The position numbers and the translations under genes are program-made. 64,000 nt of DNA from Pseudanabaena sp. PCC 6802. Lineage in GTDB: Bacteria; Cyanobacteriota; Cyanobacteriia; Pseudanabaenales; Pseudanabaenaceae. Shown here one piece after another: positions 18,417 to 26,809 of this stretch (its first letter is position 1; every line of letters starts with the position of its first letter). The notes beneath the pieces were generated by a model. That model had not been told where the DNA came from and searched no databases. It saw only the letters and a list, made by a program, of their open reading frames with translations. The stretch covers positions 1,985,368 through 2,049,367 of the forward strand of contig NZ_KB235914.1 in NCBI RefSeq assembly GCF_000332175.1, read 5' to 3'.

Positions 18417-19216
18417 CATGCTCAATGCCAACCCGTTGGCGCGCAAGTTGGCGGTTGAACGCTTTCTGCTCAGGCGTAAGCTGACCACCTTTCGGTTTCT
18501 TGTGGGGTAAGCGGCAGTAGAGATGCAGTTTCTGGATGCCTTGATAACCCTTGTCCTGCAAACTCTCGGTTTGAGGATGGAAATGGATGCCAGAAGCTTT
18601 GAACAGCTTGAAATCATGCCGTCGCCCCTTGCCGAAAAACGTACAGATAATCTGCCCAGTAAGAGCGTCAATTATGAGTTGACATTTGAGCGTGTGCCCT
18701 TTCTGTTTGCCGCTATAAAAGGCACGTTGGTGCCGCTTAGGACGCTCAATGCGAGTTTCAGTCACATCAACGATCGCGACTGTAGGTATCCCAAAGCCCC
18801 GCACCAACTGGCGCTTCCCAGGTAGTCGAAAGCGACGTGAGCGGATTAAAGTCTCCTCTACCCAATGCACTATTCGACAAACTGTAGACTCGCTGATGCC
18901 CCAACTAGTGGCGATGTGAAAGTAGGTGCGATATTCCCGCCAATACTCGAAGGCAACCAATATGCGGTCTTCTAGTCCGAGTTTAGGCTTGGCTCCAGGT
19001 GTTGGCGTTGCTCGCCACTCTGGTTTAAGCATTTTCACAATTGCTTTGAACGTATTAGTCTCGATACCAAATCGACGCTTAAAGTGTGCAGCAGGTAGGG
19101 TTTGCGCTATTATATAGTTCATCATCAGGACGCTTTTTCGTTATTGCTATGTCCTGATATTTTCCTATCTTGGGGTTCTTTGGCAACTCAACCTCAACCT
19201 AATCTGCAAGAGGTCT
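18269..19216 (-). mobile_element. IS5-family insertion sequence, 948 bp
   Basis: Ends are imperfect terminal inverted repeats starting AGACCTCTTGCA(A/G)ATTAG at both sides, with an 11-bp perfect outer part. A 3-bp direct repeat AAT flanks it (18266-18268 and 19217-19219). Taking out the element and one AAT restores the open reading frame of the host TPR gene exactly, which defines the boundaries. The transposase is intact and reads on the minus strand. Confidence 0.92.
18283..19125 (-). CDS. IS5-family transposase (DDE_Tnp_4 type)
   Basis: 280 residues, apparently complete. An N-terminal helix-turn-helix region (WGISESTVCRIVHWVEETL, about residues 75-95) precedes a DDE nuclease domain: first Asp in AIVDVTETRIERP, second in LQDKGYQGI, Glu in GIEHVNRRLK. 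It catalyses cut-and-paste movement of the 948-bp element that carries it. The 14 bases between its stop and the left end are terminal repeat. It overlaps the last part of the displaced GUN4-TPR frame on the opposite strand. Because the inverted repeats, target duplication and gene are all intact, the insertion looks recent. Confidence 0.92.
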   Translation of the reverse strand: MMNYIIAQTLPAAHFKRRFGIETNTFKAIVKMLKPEWRATPTPGAKPKLGLEDRILVAFEYWREYRTYFHIATSWGISESTVCRIVHWVEETLIRSRRFRLPGKRQLVRGFGIPTVAIVDVTETRIERPKRHQRAFYSGKQKGHTLKCQLIIDALTGQIICTFFGKGRRHDFKLFKASGIHFHPQTESLQDKGYQGIQKLHLYCRLPHKKPKGGQLTPEQKAFNRQLARQRVGIEHVNRRLKIFRILSGRYRNRRHRFGLRCNLIAGLYNFERSQGSSVG

Positions 19217-19307
19217 AATAGAAGAAGCTCTACAATTAAACCCAAATCATGCGGGAGCCATCCAAAGCAGGAAAATTGTGCTTGAAAAGCTTGGACGGCA
19301 TCAATGA
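19217..19307 (+). pseudogene. Orphaned 3' end of the GUN4-TPR gene
   Basis: Downstream of the IS the frame reads EEALQLNPNHAGAIQSRKIVLEKLGRHQ then TGA at 19305-19307. This is the last TPR unit of the gene that begins at 17091, now cut off by the IS and lacking a start. Confidence 0.85.
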
Positions 19308-19355
19308 CAAAAATTTCCTTTACTGTTACTACAAAAATTACTGCGTAACAATACT

Positions 19356-20615
19356 ATGTATAAATGTTTAACTGCTAAACAGTTACAAGAATTAGCTTCC
19401 AAAAATCCCTATTTGGTTGCTTGTCATCCTTATACTCCTCCAGAAATTTTGCGACGACTCACACAAAAGTATGCCAAGGAGGTGGAAGATATTCGCATAG
19501 ATTCAATGGGTCATGAATATTTTGTGGATGTTCCTAATCCCGACTACCATCCATTCATTCTCAAAACAATCACTGAAAACCCAAATACCCCTGTAGATTT
19601 GTTACTACAGCTAGGCGCAGATTTTCCTCAACAGATGCTCGATAATCCTACGCTGAATACCTTGAGGCAAGATACCCCACTAGTTGCACGAATGCCTGCT
19701 CGCACCATCAATCGGTTGCTGCAACTAGAGCAAGTACCGCCATGGATAACAGAAGAAATATCAAGAAACTGTCAGGTGCGAAAATGGCTGGCAGGAGATT
19801 CTAGTACGCCATCAAGCCTCTTAGAAAAGCTTGCTCAGGATACAGATGTGGAAGTTCGTTGCAGCGTAGCAAGCAACCCCAACACACCTTTACATTATTT
19901 GGAAGAGCTTGCTCAGGATACAGATCTGAAAGTTCGTTGCAGGGTAGTAGGGAATCACAGTACACCTATACATTATTTGGAAGAGCTTGCTCAGGATACA
20001 GATCTGAAAGTTCGTCGCAGCGTAGCATCTGCTCTCAATATTCTGAATATGTCTGTGAACTGTCTAGAAATGCTTGCCCAGGATGCTAATCTAGAAGTTC
20101 GTGTTGTTCTAGCAAATAATGAAAATACCCCTGCTAGCTGCTTAGTAATCCTCACTCAGGATGCTGAAGTAGTAGTTCGTCGTAGGGTGGCTGGCAAAAG
20201 CAATACACCTGCAAGTTGTCTAGAAATTCTTGCCCAGGATGTCGATGTGGAAGTCCGTTGTTGGGTAGCAAGAAATCGGAACACACCCGTACGCTGTTTA
20301 GAAATCTTTGCTCAGGATGCAGACGTTTCTATACGTAGCAGTGTTGCATGGAACAGCAATACACCTATTAGCTCGTTAGAAATTCTCGCTCAGGATGCTG
20401 ATGCAGAGGTTCGTAGTAATGTGGCACGACATGAGAACTTACCAATAAACCACCTAGAAATGCTTGCTAAAGATACTAATGTAGCAGTTCGCCGCAGCGC
20501 CGCATTTAGATCCGGAAAGCCCACGCACATCTATGAAATGCTTATTCAGGATAAGGACGAAGAAGTTTGCTGGAAAGCGGAAATTAGTGAAATGTCACCT
20601 GGATGCTTTATGTAA
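19356..20615 (+). CDS. Leucine-rich repeat variant (LRV) solenoid protein
   Basis: 419 residues. The N-terminal about 130 residues are divergent (TAKQLQELASKNPYLVACHPYTPPEIL...), and the rest is about a dozen tandem 24-residue LRV units with the consensus LAQDxDxEVRxxVAxNxNTPxxxLEx. Several neighbouring units are nearly identical in DNA (around 19840-20030), pointing to recent internal duplication. It is the second LRV gene in this cluster and probably another protein-binding scaffold. There is no signal peptide or enzyme domain. It starts 48 bases after the disrupted GUN4-TPR gene, so its expression may have changed when the IS inserted upstream. Function unknown. Confidence 0.82.
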   Translation: MYKCLTAKQLQELASKNPYLVACHPYTPPEILRRLTQKYAKEVEDIRIDSMGHEYFVDVPNPDYHPFILKTITENPNTPVDLLLQLGADFPQQMLDNPTLNTLRQDTPLVARMPARTINRLLQLEQVPPWITEEISRNCQVRKWLAGDSSTPSSLLEKLAQDTDVEVRCSVASNPNTPLHYLEELAQDTDLKVRCRVVGNHSTPIHYLEELAQDTDLKVRRSVASALNILNMSVNCLEMLAQDANLEVRVVLANNENTPASCLVILTQDAEVVVRRRVAGKSNTPASCLEILAQDVDVEVRCWVARNRNTPVRCLEIFAQDADVSIRSSVAWNSNTPISSLEILAQDADAEVRSNVARHENLPINHLEMLAKDTNVAVRRSAAFRSGKPTHIYEMLIQDKDEEVCWKAEISEMSPGCFM

Positions 20616-20702
20616 AAATGTTGGCTGTTAAAATGATTATATTTTAGTCACCTATGAGATTAATTTCTACAACTTTACTCGGTAAGATTCAGGTTTTTAA
20701 CA

Positions 20703-21845
20703 ATGACATCAAATCCCAACGATAATCTCGATCAACTTCGACAGACGTTACTTGAACGTTATGAAGAGGAAATGCCTTACTATCGTGAGACTGAGGGTTT
20801 TGATAGTCAAGTTGAGTGCTGCCAACAAGTTCTGCCTATCTTTCGACAGATTGGCGATCGTGATGGGGAGATAGATACCCTATGCAATCTCGGCTTTGCC
20901 TACCTTAGCCTCTACCAATATCAAGAAGCGATTGAGTCCTATCAATCCGTTCTACCAATCTTGCGACAGATGAACAACCAAGAAGAAGAGGCAAATGTGC
21001 TCGGCAACCTAGGTGATACCTACCGTAGCCTTGGTGAATATCAGCAAGCAATAGAGTTTTACCAGCAAGCCCTACCGATCTTTAGGCAAATAGGAAGCTG
21101 TTCGGAAGAGTTAAAAGCATTGAAGAATCAGGCTTTTCGGAAAGAAGCACTGACACTAGTACATTTGGGCAGTATTCACCTCACTCTAAACCAATTTGAG
21201 CAGGCAATTGAGTATTATCAGCAAGCATTGCCTATCTTTCAGCAAGTTCGTAACTTTGAAATTGAGCCAACTGCCCTAGTTGGGATAGCTAGTACCTGTG
21301 AAAACCTCAGCCAATTTGAGCAGGCAATTGAATATTATCAAAAAGCTCTGAATTGCTATCAATTGTATGGTAGTTCTCTAGAAAAGGCAAACACGCTGAA
21401 CAGTTTGGGAAATGTTTACAACTGTCTCAGCCAGTATTCACAGGCAATTAAATCTTACCAGCAAGCTCTACACCTCTACAGACAAATTAATAGTCCTCAA
21501 TTAACTGAGTGCATCGTGCTGAGCAAGTTGGGTAGAATAATGGTTCAGCAAGATCAGATTGAAGACGCTTTGCAACATTTTTCTGAATCAGTTGCAATGT
21601 GGAAATCGTTTCAGACCGATCAGGGTGATTTAGCACATACCGCGCACCTGTCACCTGTGGATGAAATCGTTAATGACGATTATCAATTGCATGTCTCCCT
21701 GTTTCAACAGCTCGGTTTATTTACGCCCCGAACAATGTTAATGGATGAAATCGCTGATGACTATAGCTTGTATGCCAACTTGTTGGAACAGCGAGGAGAA
21801 TCCGTAAAAGCACAGCAGGTTTTGAATCTGCTCAACTTACCCTAG
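20703..21845 (+). CDS. Tetratricopeptide (TPR) repeat protein
   Basis: 380 residues with about seven TPR units of the 40-residue type (LGNLGDTYRSLGEYQQAIEFYQQALPIFRQIG), spanning about residues 55-290. The C-terminal about 90 residues are not TPR and contain two similar segments with DEI.(N/A)DDY, possibly a small duplicated motif. TPR arrays of this kind mediate protein-protein contacts. There is no catalytic domain, signal peptide or membrane segment. It closes the solenoid-protein cluster that begins at 15078. Partner and process are unknown. Confidence 0.85.
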   Translation: MTSNPNDNLDQLRQTLLERYEEEMPYYRETEGFDSQVECCQQVLPIFRQIGDRDGEIDTLCNLGFAYLSLYQYQEAIESYQSVLPILRQMNNQEEEANVLGNLGDTYRSLGEYQQAIEFYQQALPIFRQIGSCSEELKALKNQAFRKEALTLVHLGSIHLTLNQFEQAIEYYQQALPIFQQVRNFEIEPTALVGIASTCENLSQFEQAIEYYQKALNCYQLYGSSLEKANTLNSLGNVYNCLSQYSQAIKSYQQALHLYRQINSPQLTECIVLSKLGRIMVQQDQIEDALQHFSESVAMWKSFQTDQGDLAHTAHLSPVDEIVNDDYQLHVSLFQQLGLFTPRTMLMDEIADDYSLYANLLEQRGESVKAQQVLNLLNLP

Positions 21846-22272
21846 AGATTTGGATTTGAACTGGTGAAGCCCTTACCAATATCAAAGCACATAACTGTTG
21901 ATTTACGAGGTGATGTTTCTAATTCTAGGCGTAGAATTACAGGCAATGTTGTAACTCCTGGTTGTTCTACATTTGATGTTGTGAAGCGGGAACGGTAAAT
22001 CATTTAGATTGAACCGTAAGCTAGTCTGACGGCGGGAACCTAGTGTTGCTCTTCTCCCGACTATAGCATTTTTCAATTGAGAACGGGTTTTATTGATGGG
22101 GTAAAGGGGTGGAACCCCTTCTTGGGGGCATTGCCCCCAAACCCCCTACTTGTTCCGATCTGAAAACCGCTATAGCACTAGCGAAAAGCGCAATCCCACT
22201 CAAGGCTTTGACTGTGAACGCGATCGCCCAAGTTAAATATAGAAGGGCAATGACTGAAACAAGGTCAATCCT
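21846..22272. other. Intergenic spacer with a TAGC element
   Basis: 427 bases. A short frame at 21864-21998 (GTG start, 44 codons, containing SRRRITGNVVTPGCS) may be a gene fragment but has no recognisable family. The right half is the TAGC element at 22064-22172. The 100 bases before the next gene hold its presumed promoter; I cannot assign elements. Confidence 0.5.
22064..22172. repeat. TAGC...GCTA inverted-repeat element, copy A1
   Basis: Bounded by TA dinucleotides (22062-22063 and 22173-22174). The left end TAGCATTTTTCAATTGAGAA partly mirrors the right end GATCTGAAAACCGCTA. The core has the self-complementary pattern AAGGGGTGGAACCCCTT and TGGGGGCA..TGCCCCCA shared with other copies. Confidence 0.8.
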
Positions 22273-22524
22273 ATGACAATTCGACAACCCCGCTACAGCA
22301 AAGAGGAATTTGCTCGTCGTGGCGATGAGATCTATGAATCTAAGGTGCGTCCCCAAGTCGAGCAAGGTAATCATGGCAAGATTGTCGCGATCGATATCGA
22401 AACTGGAGATTTTGAGGTTGATGTGCGTGAAATAGCTGCTTGCGATCGCCTCGAAACCCGTTACCCAGACGCTCAAATCTGGATTGTCCGCATTGGTTCT
22501 CGCCATATTCGTCGATTCGGCTGA
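22273..22524 (+). CDS. Small conserved cyanobacterial protein
   Basis: 83 residues, soluble and acidic (MTIRQPRYSKEEFARRGDEIYE...). I recognise the general type: small cyanobacterial proteins of unknown function with the segments GNHGKIVAIDIETGDFEVD and DAQIWIVRIGSRHIRRFG, usually encoded just before a retropepsin-like aspartic protease gene. That is the case here: the next ATG is 18 bases after the stop and begins such a protease, although it is truncated. The pairing suggests a two-gene unit. No experimental function is known to me. Confidence 0.7.
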   Translation: MTIRQPRYSKEEFARRGDEIYESKVRPQVEQGNHGKIVAIDIETGDFEVDVREIAACDRLETRYPDAQIWIVRIGSRHIRRFG

Positions 22525-22541
22525 CGCACGAAGAGAACCGC

Positions 22542-22658
22542 ATGATTACCGGAATCGTCAACGAGGACTTTGAACCAATTATTCCACTTTCAGTTTGTGG
22601 CTCCGATGGCAAAATTTACACACAAAATGCGATCGTCGATACAGGCTCAGCAAAGTAA
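22542..22658 (+). pseudogene. Truncated clan AA (retropepsin-like) aspartic protease
   Basis: Only 38 codons. It starts MITGIVNEDFEPIIPLSVCG and reaches the catalytic motif VDTGSA, then meets TAA at 22656. Complete members are about 110-130 residues, and the sequence after the stop does not resume the fold in any frame that I can see. The break falls right after the catalytic DTG, so the protein should be inactive. A TAGC-type element begins about 100 bases further on; a rearrangement associated with it may have removed the rest. Confidence 0.65.
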
Positions 22659-22974
22659 GCACGGTCTAACTAGCCCGTTGCCCAACGACCGTATTGAGTT
22701 TCTTCATTGAGTTCAAGAGTTTACCAGCGGCGGGTAAAGCGGAACGTTATGAAGAGCATATAGCGATTTTCACTTGATAACGGGTTGTATTTTCGGGGTG
22801 AAGGAGTTCCACCTCTTCTTGGGGGCAACGCCCCCAAACCCCCTTCTTGCTTTCACCTGAAAACCTGCTACAACAGACTCTGGGGCTAGAGTAAGGTAAA
22901 ATGGAGGGACGATGCAGGGGTCGTGCCTCCGTGCCTGCTCCTACATACCTGCCCTCACTACCAATCAATCCAGA
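22659..22974. other. Gene-free stretch after the truncated protease
   Basis: 316 bases holding the TAGC element at 22761-22870 and, at about 22907-22965, a C/T-rich segment (GTCGTGCCTCCGTGCCTGCTCC) resembling fragments scattered near other repeats (about 25895, 48345, 59855). No gene is seen. Confidence 0.5.
22761..22870. repeat. TAGC...GCTA inverted-repeat element, copy A2
   Basis: Left end TAGCGATTTTCACTTGATAA after TA at 22759-22760; right end TGAAAACCTGCTA. The right-hand TA has become CA. The core again contains TTGGGGGCAACGCCCCCAA. It is a more decayed copy of the same family as 22064-22172 and 38582-38689. Confidence 0.75.
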
Positions 22975-24042
22975 CTATTTAATTGGAATACCTTCCACAA
23001 TTGAAACCACAGAATTTGTGGGGATAACTCTAGTAAGCTTAAATCCTGCCGCCGCAAGCAGTTGTTGATATTCTACTTCTGTGCGCTCTTTACCTCCCGG
23101 ACACATCACGAGCATGTTGATGTCCAGTAGCTTCCCAACAGATGGCGAGTTACCAGGTGGAATCACGGCTTCAATTACTAGTAATTTGCTATTTTCTGTC
23201 ATTGCTTGGTGGCAAGTCTTGAGAATAGCAATGGAGCGTTCGTCATCCCAATCGTGGATTATGTGTTTGAACAGATAAGCATCTGCCTCAGTTGGTACTG
23301 ATTCAAAGAAACTCCCCGATACCAATTGACAGCGATCGCTAACTGGATGTTGTGCGATCTGAGTTTTTGCCCGCGCAATTACATCCGACAGGTCGAATAA
23401 AGTGCCTTCTAGATTAGGATTTGCTTGCAAAATGGTCGTTATTAGACTGCCATGCCCACCAGCAACATCTACGATATGACGCATAGCCGAAAAATCGTAT
23501 GCTGCGACTACAGCATCGTTTTCAACGCTGGAAAAGCTAGTCATCGCACGGTCAAAAATAGCTGCGGGTACGGGATTTTGGCTGAAATACTGAAAGGCAT
23601 TCATCAGATAGAGATCCTCAAATGCGCTCTTACCAGTCATCAGACTATGCATGATATTTCCCCAACTGCTGTAGTGTTCCGGATCTCCCATCATGATTGA
23701 CACGTCGCGTAGAGAGCCGGGGATATCGCTGCGCAGAAACTCTGCTAAGGGAGTGAGGGTAAACCAACCTGGCTTAGTTTCGGCAAAAATGCCTACGCTT
23801 GCGAGTGCTCTTAGCAGGCGAAATAGGGCTTGGGAATTGACTTTCGTTGCATCTGCCAATTCCTCACAAGATCTAGCCCCCGTTGTTAAGAGATCGGCAA
23901 TGCCTAATTTCGCGGCGGCATAAATCGATTGCGCTACCCAATAACCCGTTATCATTTGCAGCATTGCCATTTGTGGAGGCAATTCTTGCGCCTGGGAAAC
24001 TTCAGCTACCGTGTCAGAAGCAGCATGTGTTGCTAGTTGCAT
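22975..24042 (-). CDS. SAM-dependent O-methyltransferase (class II type)
   Basis: 355 residues. The N-terminal domain (about 20-110) is the dimerisation winged helix typical of plant-type O-methyltransferases (MLQMITGYWVAQSIYAAAKLGIADLL, then SQALFRLLRALASVGIF). The SAM-binding motif I is VDVAGGHGSLI near residue 190, and the catalytic-base segment is FKHIIHDWDDE near residue 260 with the expected His. It methylates a hydroxyl on a small molecule; the substrate is not predictable, and acetylserotonin- or hydroxyneurosporene-type annotations would only be by analogy. It lies 76 bases before rfbC on the same strand, so a role in sugar or secondary-metabolite modification is possible but unproven. 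Confidence 0.88.
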   Translation of the reverse strand: MQLATHAASDTVAEVSQAQELPPQMAMLQMITGYWVAQSIYAAAKLGIADLLTTGARSCEELADATKVNSQALFRLLRALASVGIFAETKPGWFTLTPLAEFLRSDIPGSLRDVSIMMGDPEHYSSWGNIMHSLMTGKSAFEDLYLMNAFQYFSQNPVPAAIFDRAMTSFSSVENDAVVAAYDFSAMRHIVDVAGGHGSLITTILQANPNLEGTLFDLSDVIARAKTQIAQHPVSDRCQLVSGSFFESVPTEADAYLFKHIIHDWDDERSIAILKTCHQAMTENSKLLVIEAVIPPGNSPSVGKLLDINMLVMCPGGKERTEVEYQQLLAAAGFKLTRVIPTNSVVSIVEGIPIK

Positions 24043-24118
24043 ATTTAAAGTTCAGTTTGCGTTCTAAAGTGTGCGATCTGGAATACGTCAGCCAGGTTGG
24101 AATGGATTCATCTCGGGC

Positions 24119-24664
24119 TCAATCAAATAAATCTGCTTCTTGCAAAGTTTTGCCCATTCGATCCTTAGCAGATAGTAGGGGGTAGGTGTCGATCGGCCAG
24201 GCGATCGCTAGTTGAGGGTCGTTCCAAATAATGCAGCGATCGCCATCTGGGGCATAGTAGTTAGTGGTTTTGTAAAGAAATTCCGCATATTCAGATAGAA
24301 CTAGGAATCCGTGGGCAAAGCCTTCGGGAATCCATAACATGCGCTTGTCATCGGCATTCAAATTAATTCCCACTGACTTCCCAAATGTGGGAGAACTGCG
24401 CCGAATATCCACTGCCACATCAAATACTTCTCCCACCACGACTCGCACCAGTTTGCCCTGTGGTTTTGTAATCTGGTAGTGCAAGCCGCGCAATACTCCT
24501 TTAGCGGAACGGGAATGGTTGTCCTGCACGAAATTAGCTGCGATTCCAGTTTTATCTGTAAAGACTTGCTGGTTGTAGCTTTCATAGAAAAAGCCTCGTG
24601 CGTCGCCAAATACATTAGGCTCCAAAATTAATACGTCGGGAATATCGGTTGTAATTACTTTCAT
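24119..24664 (-). CDS. rfbC: dTDP-4-dehydrorhamnose 3,5-epimerase
   Basis: 181 residues, the normal size. It inverts C3 and C5 of dTDP-4-keto-6-deoxyglucose in dTDP-L-rhamnose synthesis for surface polysaccharide. Visible family features are GFFYESYNQQVF, the QDNHSRSAKGVLRGLHYQ segment carrying the catalytic His, and WIPEGFAHGFLVLSE. It lies 32 bases downstream of rfbA on the same strand, which supports a shared transcript. The rfbB dehydratase and rfbD reductase that complete the pathway are not in the window. Confidence 0.96.
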   Translation of the reverse strand: MKVITTDIPDVLILEPNVFGDARGFFYESYNQQVFTDKTGIAANFVQDNHSRSAKGVLRGLHYQITKPQGKLVRVVVGEVFDVAVDIRRSSPTFGKSVGINLNADDKRMLWIPEGFAHGFLVLSEYAEFLYKTTNYYAPDGDRCIIWNDPQLAIAWPIDTYPLLSAKDRMGKTLQEADLFD

Positions 24665-24696
24665 AAATTTAGTCTAATCGTTCCCCTCTAGAGCAT

Positions 24697-25587
24697 TTAA
24701 TAGTCCGTAAGATCGCTGGCGCTTTCATGGGCGACGCGGTGTAAATATTCACCATAGCTGCTTTTTGCCATCGGTGCGGCTAATTCTAATAGCTGCGATC
24801 GCGTAATGTAACCCTCGCTGTAGGCAATTTCCTCGATGCAGGCTACTTTTAAGCCCTGCCGCTGTTCTAGGGTTTGAATAAATGTAGCGGCTTGATGCAG
24901 CGATTCGTGGGTACCTGTATCCAACCATGCATAACCGCGCCCTAGAATTTCCACCTTCAGATGACCTTCACGCAAGTAAGCTAAGTTCAAATCGGTAATT
25001 TCCAACTCATTTCGCGCCGATGGTTTTAGTTGCGATGCTTTTTCCACCACTTGCGCGTCGTAAAAATATATCCCCGGCACGGCGTAGTTAGACTTGGGTT
25101 GTTTGGGTTTTTCCTCCAGGCTGATGGCAATGCCATCGCGATCGAATTCAATTACGCCATATCTCTGTGGATCGGTGACGCGATAGCCAAATACCAGTCC
25201 GCCGGATTTTAGCTGAGCGGCAGAGCGCAATACATCCTTAAACCCATGCCCGTAGAAAATATTGTCGCCCAAAACTAGACAGACAGGATCGCTGCCGATG
25301 AAATCCTTGCCTAAAATAAATGCCTGAGCTAAGCCATCGGGACTGGGTTGGGCAGTATAACTAAACTTTAGCCCCCATTGACTGCCATCCTGGAGTAGAG
25401 TTTGAAACAGCGGTAAATCGTTGGGGGTAGAGATAATCAGAATGTCGCGGATGCCTGCCAACATTAAAACTGACAGGGGATAGTAGATCATTGGCTTATC
25501 ATAGACAGGCATGAGTTGCTTGCTCAGCGCCCGCGTAATTGGATACAGGCGAGTGCCGGAGCCGCCCGCGAGAATAATGCCCTTCAT
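24697..25587 (-). CDS. rfbA: Glucose-1-phosphate thymidylyltransferase
   Basis: 296 residues, full length. It makes dTDP-glucose from dTTP and glucose-1-phosphate, the first step to dTDP-rhamnose. The N-terminal nucleotide-binding loop is [16 protein letters not shown] with KPMIYYPL following. [12 protein letters not shown] carries the metal-binding Asp, and [14 protein letters not shown] the sugar-binding residues. The start MKGIILAGG is standard. It precedes rfbC with a 32-base gap. Upstream lies a 448-base gene-free stretch that should hold the promoter. Confidence 0.97.
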   Translation of the reverse strand: MKGIILAGGSGTRLYPITRALSKQLMPVYDKPMIYYPLSVLMLAGIRDILIISTPNDLPLFQTLLQDGSQWGLKFSYTAQPSPDGLAQAFILGKDFIGSDPVCLVLGDNIFYGHGFKDVLRSAAQLKSGGLVFGYRVTDPQRYGVIEFDRDGIAISLEEKPKQPKSNYAVPGIYFYDAQVVEKASQLKPSARNELEITDLNLAYLREGHLKVEILGRGYAWLDTGTHESLHQAATFIQTLEQRQGLKVACIEEIAYSEGYITRSQLLELAAPMAKSSYGEYLHRVAHESASDLTDY

Positions 25588-26035
25588 CTAAAAAATTAAG
25601 TTACTTATTAATTTATTGATGCAATTTTATCGTTCGATCGCCTTATTTTATCGGTTTTTGCGAGAGTGTTCAGATTTTTGTGTAAATTGAGTCCTGAAGT
25701 ACGTATTTACGCTGTTTCAGAGGCTCGATACACAAAATTCCGATCGCACCCGTTTTTGCAAGCATAGCGATCGTCAAAATTATAGCTATAGCCAATAGGC
25801 TTAGGACGAGGTGCAGGGGTGGAACCCCTGCGTGGGGGCACAGCCCCCACACCCACTGTCCTAACAGATCTGTCTACGGCTGGCTATATATAGTAGAAGT
25901 CGTAGGGGTAGTGCCCCCTTGCCTACCCCTAGATATCGGGGCGATCGGGATTGGATTGCCCCTACCACAATAAATGGATTTTTCACGTTAGAGCAGAATC
26001 AGGAGGATTGGGGGCACCGCCATCCAGAAGCTGCC
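25588..26035. other. Intergenic spacer between the SDR and rfbA genes
   Basis: 448 bases, no gene. It contains the TAGC element at 25789-25886. Right after it lies a GC-rich segment (about 25900-25932) in which GTAGGGGTAG and CTACCCCTAG can pair to form a strong hairpin. The rfbA promoter is presumably within 25588-25750. Confidence 0.5.
25789..25886. repeat. TAGC...GCTA inverted-repeat element, divergent copy
   Basis: TA at 25787-25788, left end TAGCCAATAGGCTTAGGAC, right end GGCTGGCTA followed by TA. The core CAGGGGTGGAACCCCTG and TGGGGGCACAGCCCCCA is shared with copies at 34562 and 57840. Confidence 0.7.
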
Positions 26036-26809
26036 CTAAATGGGTTGAGGTGCGGCCATGAGAATAAACTTCTCCATCAGCCTGGGGAGAATGCGATGGG
26101 CGATCGCGGCCAGATATCCCTGCCAATCGACATAGATCTCTGGAGACTCCGTTGCCAAACCTTTAACCAAAGCTCTAGCGACTTGCTCTGGTGTAGTGCG
26201 ATTCACCCAGCGGAACAGTTGCATTTCTCTCACCATATCCGTATCGGTTAGCGATGGCAGCAATGCCAGGACGCGCACGTTATGACGTGCTAGCTCGCCA
26301 CGCAGTGCTTGAGTCAAACCTAAGATGGCAAACTTGGTCGCAGAATAGGTAGACATAGTCGGTGCCGCTAGTTTTCCCATGAGACTAGAGACGTTGACAA
26401 TTACACCATTGCGATGGCTCGCCATGCGCTTCGCGATTGTGTGGGTCACGGTATATAAACCGACCAGATTCACGCCAATCTCTTCTCTCACCTTTTTGGG
26501 ATGGGATTGCAGAAAAGGTGACTGATGAGCGATCCCAGCGCAGTTGACGAGCAGGTGAATTGGCCCGTAGTCTCGCCAAGCTTGCGAGATCGCAATGCTG
26601 AGATTTTCAACTTCAGTCAGGTCGGCAACAATCGGGACTGCCCGTACTCCATATACTTGAATTTGGCTGGCGACCTCCTCTAAAGCTTGGGGATTGCGAG
26701 CCAAGATCAATATGCAGCTTGCACCCTGGCGGGCTAGTTCGAGCGCGATCGCTTTACCAATTCCCCTCGATGCTCCTGTCACTAGAGCAGTTTTGTTCGT
26801 TACTTTCAT
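26036..26809 (-). CDS. Short-chain dehydrogenase/reductase (classical SDR)
   Basis: 257 residues. The N-terminal TGASRGIGKAIALEL cofactor-binding motif, the NCAG motif (VNCAGIAHQS), the catalytic Ser in NVSSLMG and the YSATK catalytic pair are all present in the usual order. Such enzymes oxidise or reduce alcohols and ketones with NAD(P)(H). The C-terminal stretch (about 215-257) with HRILPRLMEKFILM is hydrophobic and might lie at the membrane. The substrate is unknown. It has no functional neighbours and is flanked by long gene-free stretches on both sides. Confidence 0.92.
   Translation of the reverse strand: MKVTNKTALVTGASRGIGKAIALELARQGASCILILARNPQALEEVASQIQVYGVRAVPIVADLTEVENLSIAISQAWRDYGPIHLLVNCAGIAHQSPFLQSHPKKVREEIGVNLVGLYTVTHTIAKRMASHRNGVIVNVSSLMGKLAAPTMSTYSATKFAILGLTQALRGELARHNVRVLALLPSLTDTDMVREMQLFRWVNRTTPEQVARALVKGLATESPEIYVDWQGYLAAIAHRILPRLMEKFILMAAPQPI

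Noticed and set aside
22090-22506. A 138-codon minus-strand ORF
   Set aside because: It is antisense to the 83-residue gene and runs into the TAGC element; its hydrophobic stretch follows from the other strand.
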